Positions 1-7,734 of a stretch of DNA of 64,000 bases are shown piece after piece. Source of the DNA: Prevotella lacticifex (GTDB lineage Bacteria; Bacteroidota; Bacteroidia; Bacteroidales; Bacteroidaceae). How positions within the stretch are numbered: position 1 is the stretch's first letter; each line of letters starts with the position of its first letter. The notes beneath the pieces are model-generated. The model did no database searches. It saw only the letters and a program-made list of their open reading frames with translations, and was not told the origin of the DNA. Position numbers and translations under genes: made by a program. The stretch lies in assembly GCF_019973375.1 (NCBI RefSeq), contig NZ_BPTV01000001.1, forward strand, positions 372,001 through 436,000. The letters run 5' to 3'.

Positions 1-1212
1 GGATTCTTCCTTCAACGCTTTTGCAGGAGAGTCTATTTTGAGGTAACAGTCGTCATTCTTGGCCGTTGTTACGCGTTGAAGCGTTATCTCGCGCTTCAAG
101 CAATCGCAAACTGTGACTTTGGGAGCATTCTCGGGGGTGGTGTATTCGGTAAGAGCTTTGCGGGATACACAAAGATAGTTGTATCCTTTGTCCCTTATAG
201 TCTTGAGGTTATCTTCAGTTGAGATACCTGCGTCAATGACTACAAGCACTCCCTCGTTATCGGGACATTTGGCCGGATTCTCAGCAATAAGCTCGTCCAC
301 CATGTTGGGAAGTGACTTTGGATCGGCGGTATTGCCTTCCAGTACCGCACTGTAACGTATGAAGCCGTCAGTATTGATGCATAGCGCGAGGACAAGCAGC
401 TTGCAGTCGCTGCGTTTCTCCTTTGAACGGCCAAAGGCAGCCTTCTTGCTGCCGGTCTTGCGTCCCTCAAAATAAAAGTTGGTGAGATCGAAGAGCATAA
501 TGCGGTTGGTCGGTTTGAAGAGGTCATCGGTCTTGTGGCAAAGATACTTCTCAAGCTTATCCTTTATGGAATAAAGGTCATCGGCAACTCGATATATCCT
601 CCTTGGAGTTATTTTGGCCATAGGAAGGTCAAGGAGTTCGCACACTGCAGAGTTCTCTTTTATAATGGATATTGACTTTAATTCGGACGGAGTATAGGCC
701 GCCCTCGTAATAAGATGGGCCAAAGTGACCTTCACCTTGTCCTCAGACCATCCCAAAGAACGGAGAAATGTATCCAGACCAAGTTTACGAATCGTTTGCA
801 GGCATAGCCATTCGCAGCCGACTTCCCTTGCGTCTGTATGCCTCATAGTGTCAACATCTATCCGTTTCCTGGCCTTGGACTTGCTTCTCTCGTAGGCGTT
901 GCCCACAATATCAAGTTTTTCCTCCTCGACAAGTCTGGCCCAGTACGCATGCACTCTGTCACGAACCACTTCCGAGTAACCTTGCAGTTTCTCATCCCAA
1001 AGTTGGACATCCTTCTGGTGATTGTACAGATACGTCAGTCCACGCGCAACATCTCTTATCTGCTCTGGGGATAGGTCATGTATAAACCCGACATTGAGCA
1101 ATATCAAAGTACATACCCTACCGCTGGCATCGCGATAGGACTCCTTCAGACGGTAATACTTCTCGTCTTTACACGTCTGTGGGTTGTAACGTATTTGGGA
1201 CGTAAAATTCAT
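1..1212 (-). CDS. IS1634/IS4-type DDE transposase, C-terminus cut by window edge
   Basis: A single open frame of 404 codons starts at ATG 1212 (MNFTSQIRYN) and runs without a stop off the left edge. It shows a first DDE motif LFDLTNFYFEG near residue 245 and a second VVIDAGIS near residue 325, the spacing and context seen in IS1634-type IS4 transposases. The third acidic residue would be outside the window. It is a cut-and-paste transposase. It is followed upstream by the interrupted gene at 1353, so this copy is the likely cause of that truncation. The exact IS family is inferred from motifs only. Confidence 0.75.
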   Translation of the reverse strand, partial: MNFTSQIRYNPQTCKDEKYYRLKESYRDASGRVCTLILLNVGFIHDLSPEQIRDVARGLTYLYNHQKDVQLWDEKLQGYSEVVRDRVHAYWARLVEEEKLDIVGNAYERSKSKARKRIDVDTMRHTDAREVGCEWLCLQTIRKLGLDTFLRSLGWSEDKVKVTLAHLITRAAYTPSELKSISIIKENSAVCELLDLPMAKITPRRIYRVADDLYSIKDKLEKYLCHKTDDLFKPTNRIMLFDLTNFYFEGRKTGSKKAAFGRSKEKRSDCKLLVLALCINTDGFIRYSAVLEGNTADPKSLPNMVDELIAENPAKCPDNEGVLVVIDAGISTEDNLKTIRDKGYNYLCVSRKALTEYTTPENAPKVTVCDCLKREITLQRVTTAKNDDCYLKIDSPAKALKEES

Positions 1213-1340
1213 GCCGCAAAGATAAGCAATCCCTACGACATTGCTGTGTTCTACATTGCGATTTTGAGCAGTTTGACCACGCAAACCCCTATAAACACTG
1301 GAAAAAATTCTGAAAAAAAACATTAGAGCGTCAAACTTGG
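1..1340 (-). mobile_element. IS1634/IS4-like insertion sequence, one end only
   Basis: The window opens inside an insertion sequence whose transposase reads off the left edge. Its end lies in the AT-rich stretch after the transposase start, probably between 1300 and 1350, where an open frame for a GLUG-repeat protein begins abruptly. The other end and any target duplication are outside the window, so the exact border is inferred. Confidence 0.6.
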
Positions 1341-1352
1341 GTTAATGTCAAG

Positions 1353-3728
1353 GTGGCCGAAGGCAAAGAAGTCAAAGGTGGCGATCGTACAGGTATCGTG
1401 ATCGGTCACTTTGCTAATGGTATCATTGATAATGTTACTGCATCGGGAACCGTCAATGGTTCTAAGAGATGCGGTGGCATTGTAGGTGTAGCTGATAATC
1501 TGAAGATAAGCAGTTCGAAGTTTGACGGCACATTGAAGTCAGATACTACGAATGCTATCTTAGGTGGAATTGTTGGTGAGATTCAAGGTGGAGAGATCAC
1601 CAAGTCTCAGGCAAGTTCAAAAATCACTGCTAAAGGCGATAGTACTATTGCCGGAGCATTAGTAGGAAAGAATAATTCGGCTGTCAGCTCATCTTTTGCA
1701 AGTGGAGCTGTTACGCTGACAGGCAAAAATTCATATGGTGGTGGCCTTATCGGTCAGAATATAGATAGTGCCTCTGTAGAGAATTGCTATTCAACCGCCG
1801 ATGCAACCTCTACGCTCTATGCTGCTGGTCTTGTGGCTTACAACTATGGAAAGGTTAGCAACAGCTATAGCAAGGGCAATGTGAATAGCGAGTTCTACGG
1901 TGCCGGTGCTGTAGGCTACAATGATGGTGCTAAGGCTACTGTCAACAATCTCGTGGCTGGCAACCCGCAGGTGAATGTCACAGACAAGAGTGGTTGGAGC
2001 ATCCGTGTGCTTGGCGGTTTCAAGAATGGAGCTGCACAGCCGGGAGAAAACAACTATGCACTTAGTACGATGATTCTTTCGGTCAATGGCGTGCCTAAGA
2101 AAGTGACGGATAACATCCTTGATGGCTATGCCAAGACGGAGGATGAGTTGAAGTCGAAAGCAACCTATGAGAAGCTTGGCTGGTCTTTCAGCCGTGTGTG
2201 GAAGATTGATGAAGGTAAGGCATGGCCTACGCTTGACATGACGGTTTACGGTCTTGTTACGAGTGTTACCTTGGATCAGAAGACGCTTACGCTGAAGAAA
2301 GGTCAGATTGCTACGTTGAAAGCAACGGTTAAGCCGGACGATGCAACGAACAAGACTATCGCATGGTCTTCTTCAGATACGAGTATAGCTACTGTTAAGG
2401 ATGGCGTTGTGAGAGGCGTCGGTAATGGTAAGGCAACGATTATTGCAACGTCAACGGATGGTTCGAACTTGTCCGATTCAGCAATCGTTACAGTCTATGC
2501 CCCGGTTAACGATACGATTGTGCTTAAAGATACGACCACGCTAAAGAACAAGACCATCATGTATCCGGTCTATCTGAACAACGAGGATCCTGTATGCAGC
2601 TTCCAGTTCGATGTCTATCTGCCGGACGGTATGGATATCGCCACGAACAGCAAGGGTAAATACGATATCCAGTTTGCAGGGAGACAGGAAGATACACACT
2701 CTATCACCTCGAATAAGGTAAGTACTGGTGCCATTCGTGTCATTGCTTTCTCAATAGCTAATGATAATTTCTCAGGAAAGAGTGGTGCTCTTGTCAATAT
2801 TCCTATTACAATTGGGGATGTTGCGAAAGGCGATTACAATATCAGTATCCGCAACATCGTTTTAGCAGATGCTTCAGAAAAGGAATATTACTGTCAAGAT
2901 GCTACTGGCGTTATCCATGTTAACGATGTTATAATGGGTGATGCTAACAGTGACGGAAAAGTTTCGCTTGCAGATGTGAACAGTACAGTGAACTATATTG
3001 CGGAGAAACCGTCAGAGAACTTCTGTTTTGCTGCGGCAGATATGAACAACAATGGTATTATCAATGTGTCTGATGTGAATGCTATCGTTAATGTTCTCGC
3101 TGAGGTAAAGACGCCTGCATCGGCTAAGAAGAATATCTTGGCAGCAGCCAATGAGGTTACTACAAACGACAAGATGTATTGCGGTAATATAACAGTTGCT
3201 CCGGGAGAGACAGCTACCTTGCCAGTCAACCTTGACAACAGTGGCAAGTATTGTAGCTTCCAGTTCGATATTCTTCTTCCAAAGGGTATCACTGTAGATA
3301 GCACCGTAAACCAAAGCGGAAAAGTTCGCTATTCTGCTTCTTTAGTTACTTCAAGGTGTGTAGACCATTCTCTGACTTCGAATCTTATCAGGGGTAACCG
3401 CTTCCGTGTAATTGTATTCTCACTTTCCAATACTGATGTTGATGGAGTTAATGGTCCAGTTGTCAATATCAAGTTGAAGGCTGAGAAAGATGCAGCAGAA
3501 GGTGATTATACACTTAAGATGGAGCGCGTCGTGCTTGCCACTGCCGATGAGAAGGAGTATTACCCTGCCGACAGTGAATCAACGGTTACCGTCTCTACTG
3601 ATACAGGTATCAATGGTATCACCGTAGATCCTTCATCAGTGAAGATCTATGACTTGCAAGGTCGCAAGGTGAATAAGCCCACTCAAGGCGTTTACATTGT
3701 AAACGGCAAGAAGGTCGTTGTCAAGTAA
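1353..3728 (+). CDS. 5'-truncated secreted GLUG/Big2/cohesin/dockerin protein
   Basis: The frame is open from 1314 but the protein lacks a signal peptide and begins in the middle of GLUG repeats (GGIVGV, GGLIGQN, AAGLVAYN; residues 1-200). A bacterial Ig-like Big2 domain follows (about 300-385; VTLDQKTLTLKKG to GKATIIATSTDG), then a cohesin-like beta domain (about 390-525), a type I dockerin-like pair of calcium loops (DANSDGKVSLADVN and ADMNNNGIINVSDVN, about 530-585), a second cohesin-like domain (about 615-750) and a C-terminal tag (IYDLQGRKV, VNGKKVVVK) of the kind found on Bacteroidota secreted proteins. The GTG at 1353 is only the first start-like codon; the true start was probably lost to the upstream IS. 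It is best read as a gene remnant. The intact protein would have been a cell-surface or secreted scaffold or adhesin. Confidence 0.7.
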   Translation: MAEGKEVKGGDRTGIVIGHFANGIIDNVTASGTVNGSKRCGGIVGVADNLKISSSKFDGTLKSDTTNAILGGIVGEIQGGEITKSQASSKITAKGDSTIAGALVGKNNSAVSSSFASGAVTLTGKNSYGGGLIGQNIDSASVENCYSTADATSTLYAAGLVAYNYGKVSNSYSKGNVNSEFYGAGAVGYNDGAKATVNNLVAGNPQVNVTDKSGWSIRVLGGFKNGAAQPGENNYALSTMILSVNGVPKKVTDNILDGYAKTEDELKSKATYEKLGWSFSRVWKIDEGKAWPTLDMTVYGLVTSVTLDQKTLTLKKGQIATLKATVKPDDATNKTIAWSSSDTSIATVKDGVVRGVGNGKATIIATSTDGSNLSDSAIVTVYAPVNDTIVLKDTTTLKNKTIMYPVYLNNEDPVCSFQFDVYLPDGMDIATNSKGKYDIQFAGRQEDTHSITSNKVSTGAIRVIAFSIANDNFSGKSGALVNIPITIGDVAKGDYNISIRNIVLADASEKEYYCQDATGVIHVNDVIMGDANSDGKVSLADVNSTVNYIAEKPSENFCFAAADMNNNGIINVSDVNAIVNVLAEVKTPASAKKNILAAANEVTTNDKMYCGNITVAPGETATLPVNLDNSGKYCSFQFDILLPKGITVDSTVNQSGKVRYSASLVTSRCVDHSLTSNLIRGNRFRVIVFSLSNTDVDGVNGPVVNIKLKAEKDAAEGDYTLKMERVVLATADEKEYYPADSESTVTVSTDTGINGITVDPSSVKIYDLQGRKVNKPTQGVYIVNGKKVVVK

Positions 3729-3744
3729 CATCTTCGTATCAATG

Positions 3745-3794
3745 CATAAGAATGAGCCTGCAGCGGTATTAACCGTGGCAGGCTCTTTCTTATG
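3745..3794 (+). terminator. Terminator hairpin after truncated surface protein
   Basis: GAGCCTGC and GCAGGCTC form an 8-bp stem with an inner GGT/ACC pair, extended by CATAAG/CTTATG, 16 bp after the stop codon. A T-rich run sits in the 3' arm. Confidence 0.7.
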
Positions 3795-3857
3795 TACTTA
3801 ACTGTTGCCGCGGTTGCATCAACGGTTTCGTTGCGCGAACAGCGACCTTCGGTTCCT

Positions 3858-3975
3858 ATTGTTTTCCCTAAAAGAAAATCAGTAACCTAAGAATTGTCTT
3901 AAGTTGCTGATTTTCAGAGTGAACCAGCTAGGGCTTGAATCTAGGTCCACAAATTATGAATCATCAAGACCAGCA
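3858..3975 (-). repeat. Decayed duplicate of tRNA-Met 3' half plus its terminator
   Basis: About 105 bp here match the segment near 5733-5850 with scattered substitutions: the hairpin ending in GTTGCTGATTTTC, the run AGGGCTTGAA of the T arm and ATTATGA of the anticodon region. The 5' half of the tRNA is missing and the anticodon arm is disrupted, so it cannot be functional. Together with the intact tRNA it brackets the ATPase gene, as attachment-site duplicates would. Confidence 0.7.
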
Positions 3976-4063
3976 TTACTTGAATATCTGCCTCTGATGC
4001 AATCTCATCCGGCGATTGGTGTTTGAACGCCCCATCATCCATCATAGAATAATTATAGTGCGC

Positions 4064-5401
4064 TTATATCAGTCCTGCCATATAAATAGGTATCAGCAGT
4101 GTGTTGCCATCTTTCCGGAGATCCTTGGTATAGATAAGGTAGCGATTGCTGACCCTTTCGGAGTATTTCTGGCAGAATTCATCAAGCGAAGCATGGGTAG
4201 AGTAACCCGAAGATTTTACCTCTACAGGACATAGCTTGAAGCCCCGGGAAAGTAAGAAATCGATCTCATAAAGATGGTTGTTCTTATCAAGCCATGTATA
4301 ATAGAATAGCTTGTTTCCTGAAGATGCTATAGCCTGTGCTACTGCATTTTCATAAACGTAACCGAGATTCGTATCGAGTTTGTCATTTAAGAGCTTCTGA
4401 TAGATGATATTCTCAGTGAAATCTTTATCCCAAAAAGCCAGTGTCACGAAAAGACCTGTATCACAAACGTACATTTTGAACGATGACTTGTTGGTTGAAA
4501 GTTCCATACCCACATTGGGGTCGTCAGCATGGTAGGCTACATTCACAGTCTTGCTGTCTTCTATCATCTCCACTAAGCCCCGACTTGTGTTGCTGCTAAT
4601 CTTACCTATAATCGTTGTCGTTTGAAAGCGAGATGCATTCTTATGAAGTTCCGCAGGTATTGCCTTGAATAAAGCCTTGGCTTTATCTGTCTTGTCCAAC
4701 TTATGGAAATCCTGTTCATAGATGCGGATTATCCCTCTCTTGACCCTGTCAACTGCACTGAGATCGTGGGTCTTGATATATTTGTCAACGGCTTGAGGCA
4801 TGCCTCCCACTAACATATAAAGGCGATAGTCCCGCATCAGCTTTCTGTTCACTGCGTCGCCCAAAGATTGTCGCTTTTCGAGCATCTGTCTGAGCAAAGG
4901 GATGGTTGCAGTGTCTCCAAGCACCCACTTAAACTCCTCGTAGTCCATAGGATACATACTGACCGGTTCTTCTTCACTCGGAATGACGATGTTGTCGACA
5001 TTGCGATGAATGCTGATGAGCGATCCCGTCTCAATATAGTCATACCGTCCATCTTCAACAAGATACTTGATTGCTTGACGGGCCTTGGGGTGCTCTTGTA
5101 CTTCATCGAATATAATCACGGATTGCCGTTCGTAGAGCGATACACCCTCGAGAAGCATGAGGCGGGTGAAGAACATATTAAGATCGGAGATGTCGTTGAA
5201 GAGATTTATCTCTTCTGAAGAAGCTTTCGCAAAGTCAATGATTACGTGACTTCTATACTCCTCTTCTGCGAATGTCCTTGCAATAGTAGATTTACCTACA
5301 CGGCGTGGACCTTCTATCAACAGAGCCGTTCCACCTGCCGAATTTTTCTTCCAAGCAAGCATCTTGTCGTAGATCTTTCTCTTAAAAAGCGTTTCTGCCA
5401 T
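4064..5401 (-). CDS. Orphan AAA ATPase with DUF4143 domain
   Basis: 445 residues from ATG 5401. The N-terminus carries a Walker A (GPRRVGKST, about residue 32) and Walker B (VIIFDEVQ, about 103) of the AAA_14 type; the C-terminal third has the DUF4143 signature with a nuclease-like core (YEIDFLL, CPVEVKSS). Such proteins are abundant, multi-copy and poorly characterised in Bacteroidales; roles in DNA metabolism or defence are guesses. A frame extension to TTG 5425 is rejected because that codon lies inside the -7 box. The gene is alone, flanked by 33-bp tandem repeats upstream and by tRNA-Met duplicates on both sides, which suggests horizontal arrival. Confidence 0.85.
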   Translation of the reverse strand: MAETLFKRKIYDKMLAWKKNSAGGTALLIEGPRRVGKSTIARTFAEEEYRSHVIIDFAKASSEEINLFNDISDLNMFFTRLMLLEGVSLYERQSVIIFDEVQEHPKARQAIKYLVEDGRYDYIETGSLISIHRNVDNIVIPSEEEPVSMYPMDYEEFKWVLGDTATIPLLRQMLEKRQSLGDAVNRKLMRDYRLYMLVGGMPQAVDKYIKTHDLSAVDRVKRGIIRIYEQDFHKLDKTDKAKALFKAIPAELHKNASRFQTTTIIGKISSNTSRGLVEMIEDSKTVNVAYHADDPNVGMELSTNKSSFKMYVCDTGLFVTLAFWDKDFTENIIYQKLLNDKLDTNLGYVYENAVAQAIASSGNKLFYYTWLDKNNHLYEIDFLLSRGFKLCPVEVKSSGYSTHASLDEFCQKYSERVSNRYLIYTKDLRKDGNTLLIPIYMAGLI

Positions 5402-5422
5402 AGCTCGTATTCCTATTTTTGG

Positions 5423-5430
5423 CAAAGTTA
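5423..5430 (-). promoter_or_regulatory. -7 box of the DUF4143 ATPase gene
   Basis: On the minus strand the sequence reads TAACTTTG, matching the Bacteroidota -7 consensus TAnnTTTG, 21 bp before ATG 5401. This decides the start codon. Confidence 0.65.
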
Positions 5431-5478
5431 CTAATAATTAATAAGATACACAAATTTTTCCAGCTAAATATTGAATTT

Positions 5479-5603
5479 CCGCAGTTTTTATTATAATAAA
5501 ATATCGAATTTCCGCAGTTTTTGAATTGTCTTAATATCAACCTTCCGCAGTTTTTGTATTGTCTTAGCATCAACTCTCCGCAGTTTTTGCTGACTTTATG
5601 AAC
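5479..5603. repeat. 33-bp tandem repeats upstream of the ATPase gene
   Basis: CCGCAGTTTTT recurs at 5479, 5512, 5545 and 5578, exactly 33 bp apart. The second and third units share more (ATTGTCTTA, ATCAAC). On the minus strand the array reads in frame as an 11-residue peptide repeat (KNCGRLILRQF type). It lies 80-200 bp upstream of the ATPase start and could be an operator, a coding remnant or an iteron-like site. Confidence 0.8.
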
Positions 5604-5748
5604 ATGTTCAGTAGAAACAACGTGTTGACTATATGATATTCTCTGATCTGTTTTCCCGTTTGTTTTCCCGCCCGATTTTGGTGTCAAGATAAACGAAATA
5701 TCAGGGACGTATCAAGGAAGATGTGTTTTTCCATTGTTTTCCCTAAAA

Positions 5749-5790
5749 GAAAACCAGCAACCTAAGAATCGTCTTAAGTTGCTGATTTTC
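5749..5790 (-). terminator. Terminator of tRNA-Met
   Basis: A long hairpin with arms AGCAACCTAAGA and TCTTAAGTTGCT around a short loop (one mismatched pair), extended by GAAAA/TTTTC, starts five bases after the tRNA 3' end. On the minus strand it is followed by TTTTCTTTT. Confidence 0.75.
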
Positions 5791-5794
5791 AGTG

Positions 5795-5868
5795 TGGACC
5801 AGATAGGGCTTGAACCTATGACCTCCAGATTATGAGTCTGTTGCTCTAACCAACTGAGCTACAAGTCC
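5795..5868 (-). tRNA. tRNA-Met (anticodon CAT)
   Basis: The minus strand folds as a cloverleaf: acceptor GGACTTG with CTGGTCC (one U-U mismatch), D stem GCTC/GAGC with AGTTGGTTA loop, anticodon loop CTCATAA, T arm ATAGG TTCAAGC CCTAT, discriminator A. Encoded CCA is absent (ACA follows). Elongator methionine is most likely; a CAU tRNA-Ile modified by TilS cannot be excluded. Its 3' half is duplicated near 3.9 kb. Confidence 0.9.
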
Positions 5869-5891
5869 AGTGAATTTTTCAATTCGTGGTG

Positions 5892-5899
5892 CAAAGGTA
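5892..5899 (-). promoter_or_regulatory. -7 box of tRNA-Met
   Basis: TACCTTTG on the minus strand, 24 bp before the mature tRNA 5' end, matches TAnnTTTG. Confidence 0.6.
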
Positions 5900-5981
5900 A
5901 TAAAAAAGATGGGAGTAAAAAAGAATTTTAAGGAGTTTTTTGAAAAGAATTAAGAAAATGTTATTGAAAAAACGGAAAGTA

Positions 5982-6027
5982 TACGGCTCTTTCATTTAAA
6001 TTTTGACTGATATGGCCTGATGGTTGC
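5982..6027 (+). repeat. Solo end of an ISAs1-family element
   Basis: About 41 of 46 positions match the reverse complement of the right end of the complete IS at 48-49.7 kb, starting TACGG, then TCTTTCATTTAAATTTTGAC. No transposase or second end is nearby. It is either the scar of a decayed insertion or a genomic repeat shared with the IS. Confidence 0.7.
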
Positions 6028-6177
6028 ATTTGTTGCCTCCGACAGATGCTTATAGTATGCCATGGTGTAGATGCTGTGTTTTTTTTCATTTGTCAGTATT
6101 ATTTAGTATGGCCATGGAGCAACAAGAGAATACCGACAGCAAGTTGTTAAGATAATTCATATTATTTCGTCTGTTGT

Positions 6178-6345
6178 GTCGTCTTTGTATAACGTTGATT
6201 ATCAGTGGGTTGCTAATACATGCCATATTGCGTTCTAAAATGGTCTGTTTTAGGACGCAAAACGGCCCGTTTCGCAAGCTGAAACGGTCCGTTTGGGAAG
6301 CCGAAATGGTCTGTTTTGGAATGGTGTAAAGATATTTCGATATTG
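6178..6345 (-). repeat. 22-bp dyad element, copy 1
   Basis: Dyads AAAYGGNCYGTTT start at 6238, 6260, 6282 and 6304, exactly 22 bp apart. Read on the minus strand the flanks match the other copies: CTTTACAC on one side, then AACGC, TATGGCATGTATT and TGATAATCA on the other. It lies between the tRNA-Met locus and the 3' end of the glycan-utilization operon. Confidence 0.85.
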
Positions 6346-6385
6346 TTTTCGGGCTGTAAGTATGATAGAGATAACGCCATACTAT

Positions 6386-6429
6386 TAAAAAAGCCTGCCG
6401 AAACCATGAAAGGCTACGGCAGGCAAAAA
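6386..6429 (-). terminator. Terminator of the beta-glucan operon
   Basis: GCCTGCCG (6393) pairs with CGGCAGGC (6417) around a 16-nt loop, with TTTTTT on the minus-strand side. It follows the last gene of the operon by about 20 bp. Confidence 0.8.
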
Positions 6430-6450
6430 GAGAGTGTTGACGATAAGTAG

Positions 6451-7710
6451 TTATTGTACTGTTACTCTGTCGACATAGAATCCATGTCCGCCGACAAGGA
6501 ATCCGTCCTGTTGTTGTATGAGGTCGAGAGCGTCCTGCTGCAGAGTGTAGGTGTAGGCTCCTTCGCCGGTAATATCCATCTTCTGGCTTCCCGGCAGCAG
6601 TGTCCACCATGCAGTCATGATTTGCATCTGATGGTAGGTGTCAGATGGTTCCACTGAGTAGTAGACCTTCAATATTGTTCCGGCCTTCAACTTTGCAAAT
6701 ACGTCCTTGCCGATGAGGTTAAAGGTCTTGTTGGGGTCGCCGTCGGGCTTATCCCATGACACATAGTGATGGCCTTCCCAGAGTGTCTGCTCCGACGATA
6801 TGGTCACTGTCAGACTTGTGGCGATGCTGTCGCCACTGTAGAAGGTGAGATTCTTGCCGTCGCGTGTCTTTCCGGTTACGGTGTATTCGCCTTCGGCAAG
6901 AGCCGGGCAGACGAGCGTCAGTTCGCCGGCAGTCTGCTTGGTGAAGTTAGTGACGGTGGTTCCGCCAACGGTTACCGATGCCACCTTGTCGAGGTTGATG
7001 CCTTTGAGCGTCCACTCGGCATTGGCGTTGGCACGGCCGGCTCCGGTGGTGACGAGCGGCTGACTGGAAACGGTCACCTTGTCGGCACCATAGCTCTGTC
7101 CGTCGGCAGTGATGAGCGATACGCGGTAGGTGCCGTCGGCGAGACCGTCGGGCACGAGATATTGCAGCAACTGTCCGTCGTCGGTGTTCTCTATCTCGAT
7201 GTCGTTAACGGTTTGTCCGCCAATTGACAAGGCCTTCACACCGTCGAGGTTACGGCCATAGAGTGTAGCCACGGTTCCCGGAGCGATAATTCGCTCAAAA
7301 CTCTTAGTGGTTGTTGTGGGGTCGCCGTCGAGAGGTTTTACCACCACGAGTCCTTCGCGGCTTGTCGACTTTCCGGCTGTTGTCGTGGCCACAATCTTCA
7401 GGTCGTATGTGCCCGCCTCTAACTGCTGTTCTATTGCCTTACCTTCGTTCACCTGCACACCATCGAGGAACCACGTGCATGTGGTGTAGTCGGCCGGTGT
7501 CACGGTGAGTGTCATGCTCAGCTTATTGTCGCGGTTCAGTGTGGCGAAAGTGGCTAACTGTCCGTTCACACGGTCTGGGAATACGGGGTCGATGATGCGC
7601 GGGTCGTCGTCGGCGCTGGCCGTTGACAGCGGATCGTCGTTGCTGCATGAGGTAAGTACCGGCGCCATAAATGTCAAAGCCAGCAGGATGAAAGAAAATA
7701 TCTTTTTCAT
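6451..7710 (-). CDS. Surface glycan-binding lipoprotein of the PUL
   Basis: 419 residues with a lipoprotein signal (MKKIFSFILL, lipobox TSC, Cys22) followed by an Asp/Ser-rich surface-export-like stretch. A PKD-like Ig domain (about 50-125) precedes two IPT/TIG-type domains (about 135-300; IIAPGTVATLYGRNLDGV, WTLKGINLDKVASV), and a C-terminal beta domain rich in Trp and Tyr (about 305-419) that likely holds the glycan site. This is the SGBP architecture common downstream of SusC/SusD in beta-glucan loci. It is the fourth gene of the operon, 24 bp after the SusD gene, and is predicted to hold substrate at the outer surface. The family is assigned by layout and context, not by a named match. 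Confidence 0.75.
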   Translation of the reverse strand: MKKIFSFILLALTFMAPVLTSCSNDDPLSTASADDDPRIIDPVFPDRVNGQLATFATLNRDNKLSMTLTVTPADYTTCTWFLDGVQVNEGKAIEQQLEAGTYDLKIVATTTAGKSTSREGLVVVKPLDGDPTTTTKSFERIIAPGTVATLYGRNLDGVKALSIGGQTVNDIEIENTDDGQLLQYLVPDGLADGTYRVSLITADGQSYGADKVTVSSQPLVTTGAGRANANAEWTLKGINLDKVASVTVGGTTVTNFTKQTAGELTLVCPALAEGEYTVTGKTRDGKNLTFYSGDSIATSLTVTISSEQTLWEGHHYVSWDKPDGDPNKTFNLIGKDVFAKLKAGTILKVYYSVEPSDTYHQMQIMTAWWTLLPGSQKMDITGEGAYTYTLQQDALDLIQQQDGFLVGGHGFYVDRVTVQ

Positions 7711-7734
7711 TATGATTGCTTGTTGATGATTAAC

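Noticed and set aside
3905-3970. Second functional tRNA
   Set aside because: The anticodon arm and 5' half are disrupted; only the 3' part resembles tRNA-Met.
6213-6407. Short frames through the 22-bp dyad elements giving similar peptides (here and near 34.0, 45.7 and 63.4 kb)
   Set aside because: The likeness comes from the palindromic DNA; 22 is not a multiple of 3, starts and lengths differ and no ribosome site is seen.
6086-6610. 174-codon frame on the minus strand overlapping the SGBP gene end
   Set aside because: It is a shifted frame of the SGBP gene continuing through the terminator and the dyad element.
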